From Branchiostoma floridae (taxonomy: Eukaryota; Chordata; Leptocardii; Amphioxiformes; Branchiostomatidae): a stretch of DNA of 64,000 nucleotides. The notes under the pieces are model-generated. The model saw only the letters and a program-made list of their open reading frames with translations. It had not been told where the DNA came from and made no database searches. Position 1 is the first letter of the stretch. Each line of letters opens with the position of its first letter. The stretch lies in assembly GCF_000003815.2 (NCBI RefSeq), contig NC_049992.1, positions 18,710,396-18,774,395 on the forward strand. The letters run 5' to 3'. Position numbers and translations under genes: made by a program. Shown here one piece after another: positions 25,801 to 40,600 of the stretch.

Positions 25801-28800
25801 CATTGCTCAACGTTATTGGAACCCTTGAAGGACTTAGACTAAGTACTCGTATCATAAGAACCAATGTTATAAGCACAATTATCAGCACTAGAATTTATGG
25901 ATGGCGCCATTTGAATATCCGAACAAAAGCTAGTAAAAGAATAAAACCTGTTTATAGCATTTATAACATTGAGATATATAGCTACTGATCAACCAGCATG
26001 ACAACGATATTACGAGTACAGTTATTAGCAAAAATGTTATATAATGTATGAAACCCTCTCTATACTCAGACGTGCACACAAAAATTAGATGTGCAGAAAT
26101 GAAATAAATCAACTTTATCGATTGTTATAAGTGATTAATGTGTTTATTTGCATGAATACAACGATTAAAAACTAACCATTTTACGGGAGAAGAAAACATA
26201 ACTTTAAAGGTTTGAATCATACATAATCAAAATTATATCAAGAAGTTGTGCTGTCAGCATATAAAAAAATAAGAGCAAATTCATCAGGACGAAACGTAAT
26301 GGGTGACACCATATAGAGACATAGAGAGAAGGAGAAAGAGAGGGAGAGAAAGAATGAGAGAAAGAAAGAAAAACGAAGAGAGAATAGATAGAAATGGTTT
26401 ATTTGTAAATGTAAACTCAAGCAACGCAAGGCTTTAAGTAAAGATAAAATTCAACGCTTACGTCACAGTCTTCACTTTAATGTTGTTTTTACAAAAGACT
26501 GACACATTTTACAATATTCCTATCCGCATAGTAGTTGTAAAGAAAGGTAGACATCCAGGTAATAAGATACGCCAAAAAGCAGTTACCCAAGCAGCTGGAT
26601 ATGATTTAGAAAAACACGACGTGCACAAAACGATCATATCCAGTTGCCTGAGTGATTCCTTTTTGGCGTATCTTTTGTTATGTTGATCCTCAGGGAAAAA
26701 GACTCTAACACCACAATGTGTAGTACGTCACGGAAAATACTACCTTTTATATAAGAACACAGAGCGTAGGCGGTACATTAAGATGATGCATGGCAATACA
26801 TGCACAGCTTCAGTGGTGATACTAGGTGGTAAATATAGTTTTGTATCCACCACCCACTCTCAACCATGAACCAAAGCTGTGACGGAATAGTTCCTGCAAA
26901 CTACTCCCTTTACTGTATAACTAGTTTCCGGAAACCAGAGTTCTGGCTAGTCACTTAACTGTATTAAGAGGGAGATATAAGAGATTACCAGTGTGTGAAA
27001 GAATTTGTAAATATTGTACATCTAGAGTCCATTCCAAGTCACCATGCGGGTTTTTAGGTGATATTTGTAATTAGTCTGAATTATTTTGAATAAAAGAATA
27101 TCTGAGCCACAATAATTAAATTCTTTTCAAAAAAATTGACTAAGAAAATACTTATCTTTTTTAATTCCTTTGAATATTTTAGAAATATTTTGAAAGTAAC
27201 TGTACAAAAATTTCTTTATTTAGAAGAATTGTGAAACTTCTGCGTGAATATTTCACATTTACAAATATTTACAAATATTTGTAAACTTTGCCAAATGGTA
27301 AAATTAGTTTATTGCCCCCATAAAAGTAAGTCCTATTGTTGCATCTGTATATTTTTAGATTTCACTGCTGGGCACTGGTGGATCCTTTGTGGTGGGCCAT
27401 TGTTGCATGGCACCCAACCATACTTTGCAAGGATGTGTGAATTGCTATCTTCCCAGCCCACTGAACCATTTACAAAAAATGGTAGAAAATGGTAGAAAAT
27501 GGTAAATAATGGTAGAATGCTGTTATCATTATTCAGAAACTATTAGAAGTATCCAATTCCACACCATGAATATTTCCAAAGTTTTACAGGACCAGGGAAA
27601 TATCTATAAAGTTCAAATAGTTTTAAAAATATTTCTGAATTATCAAATGTCCTAGACATATAATTACAAAACTTTAAAATCAATTCTGAACAATGGCAAC
27701 AAACATCCGCACGGTGTCTTGGAATGGACTCTAAAGCAGTGGGAAACGAAACACATTTCATTTCCAAATGTTCATTCAACGAAACCGAAAGAATCACTCT
27801 GTTTAGAGAAGTCACAAAATATTTTCCCAACTTCCCCACATTGACAGACGAACAAAGCCCACTTTTCTCATGAAATCGCAGAACCCACAAATTTTAGAAA
27901 ATGTGGGGCTTTTCGTCTCCCTCTGCTTCCAAAAAAGAAGTCAAACCCAACCTGTTTAGAAATAGCCAACACTAGTATTGGATTAAAATATTGTTTATGA
28001 CTGTCCATTGTCACTGTCTGTATACCATGTACTTGCAATTAGCCCTCGGGCACGAACTTGCAAATAAACTTCTATTAATAATTATTGAATCGATTTCTAA
28101 CTATTCCCTTGGTTTACGGTATAACTATATCACGGAAAACATTCCTCTAATCACTTATCAGTATAACTTATTCCATAAAACAATTCCTAACTAGTCCCTT
28201 AGATGAACAGTAACCCCATCAAACTAGTTGTATGGTCTCCTTTAATTAATATTGACCATGGTCAAATCCTAATTGATATCATCCTTACAGCTAACTAACT
28301 ATAACTAACTTAACTAGTTTCTTAACGGCATAACGTAGTCCCAGAAACCATTTCTAACTATTATAATGATAATCCCCTCAACTGTATAACTAATTCTCGG
28401 AAACCATTCTAAGTTGCCCATCAACGATACAGCTATTTCTCGTAGATCATTTATAACTATTCTCAGTCCCATTGCACACTGTTTTCGCCAACTTCATCTT
28501 CTACCTTTTCGATTTCCCAAAAGCACAATGCTTTTAATCAAATTGTTCCCCAAAATAAGCGAAAACATTAGATGGACACAATGCAAAAGTATGTGCATAG
28601 TGATGTGTTTTGTGTAACTGAAACCGAAATGAACCGGTGCCAACCAGATAGAGCCGATATTTTGAAACCTACAGAATCGCATACCAATTTTCCACCCACT
28701 CACTGCGATGGTTGTGAAATTGACGTATAACGGTTATGCTCGTGACGAGCGTTGAGAAAAACCATGACTAGTGGCCGATAACGTCAGCGTGTATATATAA

Positions 28801-31800
28801 CCTTCCCTACCCCACTTTTTGTTTCACCTGTCAAAAAACACTTTAAATAGAGGATGTTTTTTTGAAATAGCAATGGAAAATGGGAATTTTTTTTCAAATT
28901 AAGGTGATATCTCACTGCACTTGGAGCACCTGTGCGAAACTGCGGGGTTCGAAAGATTACGCAACGAATTGCAGAGATAAAGGACGAATTTCTTTCTTCG
29001 TTTTGTGTATTTTGTTGCCTTCTAAGTCATACTTTTACGTATTGCGCAATATCTATATTGTAAAGAAATCGGCGAAAATATATAACACAACAGTGCCGCA
29101 GTGAACGAACCCCGCAGTGCCGCACCGGTTCCCCGATTAGAGTGAGGTACAGCCTTAAGTTAAATTTGAAAAAAAATATTATAAGATTCCCATTTTCCAT
29201 TGTTATTTTAAAAGCATCCTCTACTTTAAGTGTTTTTGACAGGTGAAACGATAAAGTGGGCAAGGTCCAAGAACAACATTTCTAACGATTGCCTCTGCTT
29301 TTGTGGTAGTTATTCGAGCTTGTCTCAAGCATTGATTTACTTAAACGAGATGTTCTTACAGTCCTATTCTTGTAACATTGAACTAGTCTTTGATTCGGGC
29401 CTTGTTATCAAGTGAAGATTGACTAAAATGTGATATAAATTGACTTTGGAGATCAGCTATAAGAGAAGGGATCTGAATCAGTATATAAATTTAGAAAGTA
29501 CACACTCTCTAGGTACTACATATAAGACTTCAAGGCACGATCTAGACACGGTTTTTCCCGATATCGGCGAGCCAACAACCTCTCGCCGACAGCTTTTTTT
29601 CATCGTCTAGATGGACCTGCAATATCGCCATAAAGATATCGGGAAACATTTCTCCCGAAAGGTCCGGACCATTCGTACGATTCCTTAGCAGGGGTCCCCG
29701 ATAGCTTAGCAGAGGTCCCCGACATCTTCCGCGCGCGTGTAGATGTGTCCCGACTTCGGGAAGGCTTATTAGCATACAACGTGGGCTCAAAATGTTTATG
29801 ACTGCAAGCGCCACGGGTGTCCCGTCGCCAACGTTCCAGATCCCTCCCGACACATCCACAAATATCGGTAAAAACTGTGTATAGATTGGGCCTAGCCATG
29901 TTATTCTGGGATGGAGTCCACTGTTGGTTCAATGACAATACGCTAGTTTTGTTCAATGACAATACCCTACCGCCCCCCCCCCTCATCAAATGGTATCATT
30001 TTGGCTCTGATGTTACAGCCTAAGCTCCAGTGCTCCAATAATGTGTTCAGAGATGTGTTTTGACAAGGATGTACATTTGAGCTAACATGCTCTTTTATCA
30101 AAAGTACATTCCATGCTCCCAATTGGCAAAGACCTGAAGATCAAAGTAAAAATTAATTGTGAAGTCTTATAGAAATGCATAGTCAATGAACATTGAATAT
30201 TGAACATTGGGCCCCACGGGGTTCATCTACCTTTGTCATTTGCATTGGTTTGTAAGAAAGTTTATACGTGACTGAGTGGAAAAGTTATGTGAATACAACG
30301 TTCTGTCTCAAAATGCAAAGCAGAAAGAAGACTCGGAGGTTCATATATTAAATCATATCTAGTGAAAGACGAGTTCCATATCGTTAAAGATAGAACGCGA
30401 ATTCCTTAACGAAAATAACAGCAAAGAAAAAGGCAACTGCAGCCAGAATTTGGGTTCTGTTTTGACGATTCAGTCATGACGTTGTATTGAACAAAAATTG
30501 CTCATACTAATCAAGTTCTAATATAGAATATTATAATGGTTTCTCATTGTTCAAATGGCTATTGATATATAAAATGAAGAGTTAAGATATACCTGTCATA
30601 GTATAATTAATTACTTAAGATGAAGACAAAATATATAAGCGCTCTACATTAAAAGTTACAAAACATTGACAGGTAAAAGTACGAAAAATGCTTCCAGCTT
30701 TTTAGGTACATCCGTGGCGAGCAAAGCTAATACTGTAAATACATTTAAGTTCGCGGGGATTTAATTTCGCGGTAGTGGGAAAAATACTTTTCGTGGTGGT
30801 TTTAATTTCGCGGTAACACCATAGACTGCAGTCTAATACCATTATAGAAAAATGTTCGCGGTGGTTTTAAGTTCGCGGTGAAGTGGTCACCGCGAAAACC
30901 GCGAACATTAATCCACCGCGAACATGTCTGCATTTACAGTAACTCATGGGCTAACTCTTTTGTGTTTACTCCTTGATGTCTCTCGTTTTCTAGTTGGTTG
31001 AAAGGCACTACGCATTTTACAGTGGCTCCTATACACCTATTGCTCTGTTAACGACTCTTCTGGCCTTCGTAGATGTATTCGGCACTTCCAAAACTGCCCA
31101 CCCAGCGCTAATGCCTCGGGCGGTAATAACGTTTGCCTTGTAAAACGCAATAATAGCAGTCCGGCGCACATGTGCTGTCGTTACTATCCTGTGGAATGGT
31201 TGTATTAAGAGTATTAGTTAACGTGGTATCTCACTGCACTTGGAGCAACCGTGCGGCCCTGTGGGGTTCGAAAGATTACTCCACGAATTTCAGAGATAAA
31301 GAACGAATTCTTTTACGTTTTGTGTATTTTGTTGTTTTCTAAGTCATACTTATACGTATTATGCAATATCTAAGTTATAAAAAAATCGGCGAAAATAACG
31401 CAACAGCGCCGCAGTAAACGAATCCAGCAGTTCCGCACGGATGCCCCAAGTCAAGGGAGATATTAACTTTATACACCTGCGTCAAGAAATGACGTCATAA
31501 ACAAGGCAAATAAGGAGGATCACGCTGTGCGGCGAAATGCATTGTGGATAATAGTAAAAGGGTGAAGGTCAGAGGTTAAGGTCCCTGAAGCATAATGAAA
31601 ACACGTTTGGACATTTTGTTCAAATGAAACAATGGTCTAGGCAAAAACGCAGGGGCTTTCTCCGTTGATTTCTTATCAACAATGCGGCAAAAACGCAGGG
31701 GCTTTCTCCGTTGATTTCTTATCAACAATGCATTTTATTCCGCACGCGCACATAACATCGTGAAAAATCTTATTCCACATAGTCATACTATCACCAGCCT

Positions 31801-34800
31801 CAGCCAGGCCTTGCTAAAAAGGTGCGGAGATTGTAGAATTCGGCCAAAAAATTCGGGAAATTGTCGAAGGGAGTCAGTCCTAGGTTCTTGCTGGCCAACT
31901 CCTCTGGTAGCAAAACTCCCCTGGCAAATTCTTCTCCCTATACTAGCCAGCGTAGCTAGCCGGGTACATATTATACTATCACTTCCTATTATTTATTATT
32001 ATTGGATGGGCCGACTACTCACTCTTTGCAGCCAGGAGCTGAATTGCGAGGAGCTTACAATAGGCGGGGCTAAATCGCAAGGGTCTGGAGCGAGCTGCCA
32101 TTCGGCGCTACTCAGGTGACCTCAATACGACAGTAATTGCCCCTGGTGCGGCCAAGGTACTGTAGGTTTTGGACCACTCACACCGCACCATCGCACGTGT
32201 GGCGGGTTCTTTAACGTGCCTGGGGTATGGCTCTCCCCAGACACGGGACCTCCATTTAACGTCCTATCTGAGGGACGGGCCACACGTTTAAAGGCCATTA
32301 GAAGGACTGCACAACTGCGGCCAAGAGGAATGATAACCCACTTATTGAGGTTAGAAAAATCAAATCCTCACTTTTCAAACGTTACCTCAGTAACGAGTAT
32401 CACCGATCGAATCATATCGACCTGACAACAGAAGCTACAGTCGGCTAATTGAGACCCAATCGAAATCCACGCGTTAACTTCCAGGAATCGCGGTCGATAT
32501 CCACTAATCTAGCGTTCCCTTCCAGGAAGACCAACAAGAAACACTTGATTGCCTAAATTAAATCACCACCTGTGGTATACATGGTAAGAAGTTACTAAGA
32601 ACGCAACCCTTGGGAACTCGGCAACATTCTGACAAATGAATTGATTTGTAGGAATCAAAAATAGATTTCCATTAATAGCCATATTATAGAAAAGTTCCCT
32701 CATTTTAGATCTTTGTCTAGCGTTGAAATTTCATTGTTCTTATCCGTTTTGATCACTCTACATTATACAAACATATTTTAAGCTACATATTTTAACATTA
32801 CTAAGAAACGAGAAGAATCCGAAAAAAAATGTTATAATTGTTTTAGAAACCATCGCAATGTCACCAAGTGTAATGTATTACGTCCTTTTGTATATAAATC
32901 CCTTTGGTGCGACATGTATAGTAGATATATGGCTGTATCTTCACACTATACCTTAAATCATTAGCGCCATCCTACAACATAGTATGTTATGGTCGGTGAT
33001 AGAATGACAGGTTCAAAGCATTAAAATTTCTCCAAAGAGAAAAAAGATACTACCGTATATAAATCCCTTTGGTGCGACATGTATAGCAGATATATGTCTG
33101 TATCTTCACACTATACCTTAAATCAATTGCGCCATCCCACACCATAGTATGTTAAGACCGCTGATGGAATGACAGGTTCAAAGCGTTACAATTTCTCCAA
33201 AGAGAAAAAAAGATAATACTGTATGTAAATTCCTTTGATGCCCATGTATAGCAGATATATGTCTGTATCTTCACACTATACCTTAAATCAATAGCGCCAT
33301 CCTACAACATAGTATGTTATGGTCGGTTATAGAATGACAGGTTCAAAATTTCAAAATTTCTCAAAAGAAAAAAAATGATACTACCGTATATAAATCCCTT
33401 TGATGCCCATGTATAGCAGATATATGACTGTCTCTTCACACTATACCTTAAATCAATAGCGCCATCCTACAACATAGTATGTTATGGTCGGTGATAGAAT
33501 GACAGGTTCAAAGCTTTAAAATTTCTCAAAAGAGAAAAATGATAGTACTGTATGTAAATCCCTTTGGTGTGACAAGTATAGCAGACATATGGCTGTCTTT
33601 TCACACTTAACCTTAAATCAATTGCGCCATCCTACAAACTATTATACTATGGTCGGTAGTACAATGACAGGTTCAAAGCTTTAACATTTCTTAAAAGAGA
33701 AATAAATTATACTACTGTATGTAAATTCCTTTGATGCGACATGAATAGTAGATATATGACTATCTCTTCACACTATACCTTAAATCAATTGGGACATCCC
33801 ACACCATAGTAAGTTAAGACCGCTGATGGAATGACAGGTTCAAAGCGTCACAATGTCTCCAAAGAGAAAAAAATGATACTTCTGTATATAAAACCCTTTG
33901 ATGCGACATGTATAGCAGATATATGGCTGTATCTTTACACTATACCTTAAATCAATAGCGCCATCCTACAACATAGCATGTTATGGCCGGTGATAGAATG
34001 ACAGATTCAAAGGTTGAAAGTTTCTCCAAAGAGAAAAAAATGATACTACTGTATGTAAATTCCTTTGATGTGACATGTATAGCAGACACATGACTGTCTC
34101 TTCACACTTTACCTTAAATCAATTGGGTCATCCCGCAACATAGTATGTTAAGACCGCTGATAGAATGGCAGGTTTAAACTTTCAAAATTTCTCAAAAGAA
34201 AAAAAAAATGATACTACTGTATATAAATCACTTTGATGCTCATGTATAGCAGATATATGGCTGTCTCTTCACACTATACCTTAAATCAATTGCGCCATCT
34301 TACAAACTATTATGTTATGGCCGGTGATAGAATGACAGGTTCAAAGCGTTACAATTTCTCCAAAGAGAAAAAAAATGATACTACTGTTTGTAAATACCTT
34401 TGATGCCCATGTATAGCAGATATATGGCTGTCTCTTCACACTATACCTTAAATCAATTGGGACATCCCACACCATAGTATGTTAAGACCGCTGATGGAAT
34501 GACAGGTTCAAAGCGTTACAATTTCTCCAAAGAGAAAAAATGATACGACTGTATGTAAATCCCTTTGGTGCGACAAGTATAGCAGATATACGGTTGTCTC
34601 TTCACACTATACCTTAAATCAATTGCGCCATCTTACAAACTATTATGTTATGGCTGGTGATAGAATGACAGGTTCAAAGTGTTACAATTTCTCCAAAGAG
34701 AAAAAATGATACTACTGTTACAGTATATAAATCCCTTTGGTGCGACATGTATAGCAGATATATGGCTGTATCTTCACACTATACCTTAAATCAATAGTGC

Positions 34801-37574
34801 CATCCTACAGCATAGTATGTTATGGTCGGTGATAGAATGACAGGTTCAAAGTGTTACAATCAATTGCGCCATCTTACAAACTATTATGTTATGGCCGGTA
34901 GTATAATGACAGGTTCAAAGCTTTAACATTTCTTCAAAGAGAAAAAAAAATTATACTACTGTATGTAAATTCCTTTGATGCGACATGAATAGCAGATATA
35001 TGACTGTATCTTCACACTATACCTTAAATCAATTTGGACATGCCGCAACATAGTATGTTAAGGCCGCTGACGGAATGACAGGATGGAAGAACAGGTCCAT
35101 GCCTTCGACCCCCCCCCCCCTCCAAAAAAATGATACTACTGTATGGAAATCCCTTTTGGTGCGACATGTATAGCAGATATATGACTGTCTCTTCACACTA
35201 TACCTTGAATCAATTGGGTCATCCCGCAACATAATATGTTATGGCCGGTGATGGTTTGACCGGATAAACCGCTGAAAGGCAATCATTCCATCAAGTAGAA
35301 TCAATTTTTTTCGACAAAAAAAAAAGGACAAGGCAAAGAACCACATGATGTGTGGTCAGAGTTACCCACAACAAGGCAAGTACTTCATCAAGAAGAACAG
35401 ATATTCGGTTTAGATGATATGACAAGTTGACATAACGACACAACGTATTGTCGAAAACCGCTACAAGACAGCAATTTTTTGCAGTAGCAGCCAGTTATTA
35501 ATTAGTTGCACAACAGATTACCGCACACTTCTGTTAATTGCACGGAATACCGAAATCCCGTGGTGGTGCGATGCAGCTGGATAACTTCGCTTTGTTGCAC
35601 CACCCGTATAATTGCTCGAAATATGCTGGCAAATGGGTTGTGCGATTAAACGACTTCTAATGTGGAAGGCATCAATTTACTACAAGAAAGTAATTTCATA
35701 AAGTAGAATTGATATTCACACGAAGCAAAAGGGCAACTGCGCATTACAGCACTGGAGAAATATACGGTCATAAATTGCGACCGCGTACCTTTTAGCCATG
35801 CATCCAGTCTCTACATTTGTCCTTAATTAAACTGGGACACGCCGTTCCTTTTCTGAGGCATCAGCTTGAAAGAAGTGTTATGGTTTTTTTTAGTCAATAG
35901 AATAGATAGTGCGTTTTGCTGTCTCCCGAAACTACGATGCTAAAGCGGGATGTTCCGAAAGTGTTAAAATGAATACCAAACGATGCAATTTTCAAGAAAA
36001 ACCTTCTCTCAAAAGGAAGGTGGATCACTGAAATATCTTTGCCTTTGTATATATACGGTCAAATCGCAAAGGTTTAACATGAATCTTCTATTATCATAAA
36101 GTCCAAATCATTTTCAATACTGAATGCTCTTTTTCATTTATAAAGATTGATAACTTATTCTAAACTAGTTCAGTTATAATGTTTCTAAGATATTAGTTTG
36201 TGATGGGTGATATCTTGTTATTTGAAACTTAACTGAACAAGCAAAAGGCACAATATGTATGCTTGGTAACTTTAAGTGGTGGACATATTGCTACGTCCCA
36301 GACCATTGGTCAAATGAAATGATTTATATCGTTGTTGAGGTCAGCATTAGGCTATCGGGGTCACCTACCAAAAATTACTTACATTGATCCGTCTGGGGCT
36401 AGACTACCAATCATTTGTGGATTTAGTTTCTCAACAAATTCAATTTTCCTTGATCCTAAAGGGACTGATCCATCTTGCTACAGCATCGTAATCGACTGCA
36501 CATCCCTGCGGTAGTGACATGTAATATGGGATGATCGTGTCTAATTTTTGCTCCAGCGCCGAGACGCTACCACCCGGCGGGTAGCTATTATTACATTTTT
36601 TTACACAGCACATTAGAGCATACGTTACATACACTTATTAAATCACAAATCTAGATTGCTTTTGGTATGTTCGTGTCTTGTGCTTATTGTAAGACGTATT
36701 AAACAATACGTCATGAACGTTTGTTAAATCATGGATTGTTTTCTTATGTTCCTGTATTGGACTTATTGTGCGACACAAAAAAATACGTTAGGAACGCTTA
36801 TTAAATCAATCACAGATCTAGATTGCTTTTGGTATGTTAGTGTCTTGTGCTTATTGTAAGACGTATCAAACAATACCTCAGGAAAGTTTATTAAATAATA
36901 GATTGTTTTCGAATTCGTTATATTCATGCATTGGGCTTATTGTACGACACATTAAACCATGCATCAGACACGTTTATTAAATCACAGATTTGTTATGTTC
37001 GTGTATCAGGATTATTGTATGACATTTTGAGCCGTGCGTCACGAACGCCTTTTAAATCACAGATTGTTTTTGTTAAAATAGGTTATTATGAAATTGCAAC
37101 TTAGCAGGCAATAAGGGAATTGGTGCTAGCTACATTTTGTGTATAGTGCAAAAAAAGGCCTTCCCGAAATGTCGGGATCCCGATAATACTACTGTGCAGA
37201 CTACGTTATGTTTGTTTAATCATAGGCATAGCTTGGAGAATATAACATCTGCTAATATCATATTGAGGTGTGAATCATAAATATGACGTTACAGCTTTGC
37301 TAGACTGGATGAGAATTATAGATGATCGCCTACCTATACTGTCGTGTTTGTGTCATATAAGAAAATACAACAAAATTGAACAATTATTATATATATTGTT
37401 TATGTATATGCTGTGAAGCTCTAACAAATGGTAGAATATATGGTGAATTTGATTTGCTTTTGACCACACACTCACGCACGCACACGAACACACACACACA
37501 CACACAGGCACACACACACACACACACGCACACACACACACACGCACGCACACACACACACACACACACACACA

Positions 37575-37619
<45 letters not shown>

Positions 37620-40600
37620 CTCCATATATTTGTAAGAAGGCAGCCAACCTGACCTTAAGAAAGTTTCAATGACACCGAACATAACGAAAGCAACACCCTT
37701 AAGCTTTACCTTTGCAAGTAGAATGTCAGATGTCAAGGTGTCTTTTACAAGCTGCCCGTTTCATGGGCGTGGGCATTAACCGTACCTTCTGCAGTCATCC
37801 CCAGATGGTCGTGCGTTACACAGAATTCAAATCAGTAAATCGTAGCATGAGCTTCCTGGAGGGCCCAACAGGGGTAAGTGCGTATGAACTGGCAGTATCA
37901 GATATGCAATTCCCATTTGTAAATCGTCGGTAAATTTACATTCATATTTACTTCATTTCTAGGAGTCAAAACGACAAATTCCATGCAAAAGCCGTGAAGT
38001 AAGTAGATTGAAAGATGACGTAGCCCGTATGATTGGAATGAAATGCAGCGATTTATCGGAAAATGATAGTACTGCCAGAGAATAATACATGTCACCATAT
38101 GCATATATATATATAGCCTCCTTTGCCCTCAATATTGACCATGGGAAATACCTAATTGATAGCAGCCCTACAGCGTTGACTGTGGCTAAACAGTTGTATA
38201 CGAGAATGACAGTCTCTTCCACATGGGGCACATCTGTAAGCTGACTCAGGTCTGTTGTAGAGTTCTTTTACATGTCACCAGCAGTTACGTTATCATGTAG
38301 TTTATAGAAGCACAGACATGTCAACCAATCATTTACGTAGGTCATGTCTATGGTGGTTATAGGAAGCCTTCTATGGCAAAGGAATCTCTGTTGTATAGTA
38401 AGACCTTGCTCTGCAGTCAGAGACTACGCTGTATAGTTCATTGTTACAGCCTGTACTCTCCAAGCAGAGGTTGGTGGGAAAAATCGTGACCTTTTCCTTT
38501 CATAATTTTTTTTTCGGCCGGCCTTCCCGGGGGGTCAGTTTTTTTTTTTTTTTTTCGACCGGCCTTCCCTGTTGGGACGGCCGGTCGAAAAAAAACATTA
38601 TGAAGGTAAAAGGTCACGGTTTTTCCCACCAACCTCTGCTTGGAGAGTAACAGCCTGAACTTGTTCTGTAGATGTTGGAACTTCTCTGCAGTTAAAGAAC
38701 TTGGTTTGTAATTTCAGATCCTACTGTGTAACATTCTTCTACACAGAGCCTCGCGCGGTGTAAACAATGTACATTGGGGGAAGCTGTGTAAAACCGGCCT
38801 GAGGTTTCCACTTTTGCGGGCATTACCTCCAACCAGCCAGAAAATCTGCTTCACCTACAGAAAACATTTAGACGATTCTCTGATTGGCTGACAACTGGTT
38901 AGAGGCGAAGCCATTAGAAGTAGAAACCTTAGCCCGGTTTAGCACTGCCTCCGCAAGGTACATTGTATTGGCCATACGTGGGCGAGGCTGTACGTAGAAG
39001 AATAGCCAAATACACGCTGTGTACCAATGGATTTAGAACCTACAATACAGAAACGAGAACTGATCTGAACTCACAACACCTACTACGTGAACTCTGCTTT
39101 CTAGTTCTCAAGAAAGACACTAATTTTCCTTAACTTTGATATCTCTCTTACCATTTACAGTCACAGACAGGATCTTTTTCTTGTTTAAAGATTATCAATA
39201 TTTCTTTTTGATGCGCTGTCCAAAACTTTTTGAGGTAACAACCAAAATCAGTGACAGATTGAGATAGGCAAAGTACACTGATGGTCGATAGAAAACCTCT
39301 TTGCGAAGTTGTAACTGTCATACGTTATCCCTTCTGCAATAAATCACTCTAGTTCATTGATTAATCACTCAATTCCAAGTGGATTTTTTCATCGATTTAG
39401 CTGATCATGATATAGGTCCTGCGTTTCGTCAAATCGGTAACGTGTAGGCATTACGATTTTGTAGAGAAGAAGAATCTTTACAACAATTGAAGAGTACAGC
39501 GGGCGATTTGTTTACTTGTTTTAAAATACCATCTTCAGGTATCATGAGGAAGTCTGCCATAAAATATTGATATTCAAATCTCACCAGCTGCATTATTTCA
39601 GCACAGATAGATATCATACTGATGTATCGTTTGGCGGTAAAACTAGCTCGCCATTCGTGATTATCGTTCAATGACACGCCTTGAAGAAAATGCCCGTCGT
39701 AAAATGTCTCTCTGACCTGCACAGATGTCGCAACAGATGTGTTTAGATTACTGCAGTTGGGAAGTCAATTACCTGTATTGGCGGGTGGTTGATTACTGTG
39801 TGGTGGTATCCTGATTACATGCATGCAGATTTTTGTCTTTATCAAGTCCCGTGCAGCTGTGTTTTGACGTGTTTCTTTTTCAGCCATAATCCTCTCAACT
39901 TGTATATATTGCGCTGCTAACTGTGGCCCGGTATGGGACGTTTTGAACAAATATCAACATCTGACAAGATAGCGTTTTTTTCCTCGTTGACTTGGTTTCA
40001 AATCAGATGTAGGTTATAATATGTTGTGCTCTAACTTGTGAATGGCATCTATGAACACACTCTTCTTCTGTCCTTTCCATCCTAACGGACGATCAGTTCA
40101 CATGGACACGGCGATGTGCGACCAGACCGGCCCGACTCCTGCACAGTCTGCCGCAGGTTAAGCACGAGAAGGCATTACCTACTAGGTAAAAATAGGAAGT
40201 TTTGACATCACGATAGATTCGGCACGGATATTGTCTCCTCATCATTAATTTGTGTCACAATTGGGGTAGCATGGTGGTGGCCTTATCGTTAGCTATAGGA
40301 TTGTTGACCTGGAGGTACCGGGTTCGAATCCCTGCCAGATCACGATGTTGTGCCTTTGGGAAAGGCACCCTACACAAATTTCCCTACTAGAAACGTCCTT
40401 CGTAAATCACAGTAGATGGAGGTGCCGTGTTTGAGGAAAGCCACATAAAGAGAACGTTAAAAGAATCTAACATACGCATTAAAAGGAGTATAGTCCATCC
40501 CATCCCGGTGTCAGTTGATCAAATATATCTGTCGCAAATTTATGACTTTTGTGCTTTCGTGTATCACGCCACGAGACGAATTCCCGGGATTTAACACAAA

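Noticed and set aside
27543-27890. 115-residue minus-strand frame with several Cys
   Set aside because: It overlaps the arm of a foldback element; no family match and no splice context.
33000-35200. Hammerhead ribozyme in the satellite (CTGATGGAATGACAGG)
   Set aside because: The core CTGATGA and matching GAAA with pairing stems are not present.
37353-37736. 127-residue Cys-Val frame and partners
   Set aside because: CA and TA microsatellite; the flanks show no coding features.
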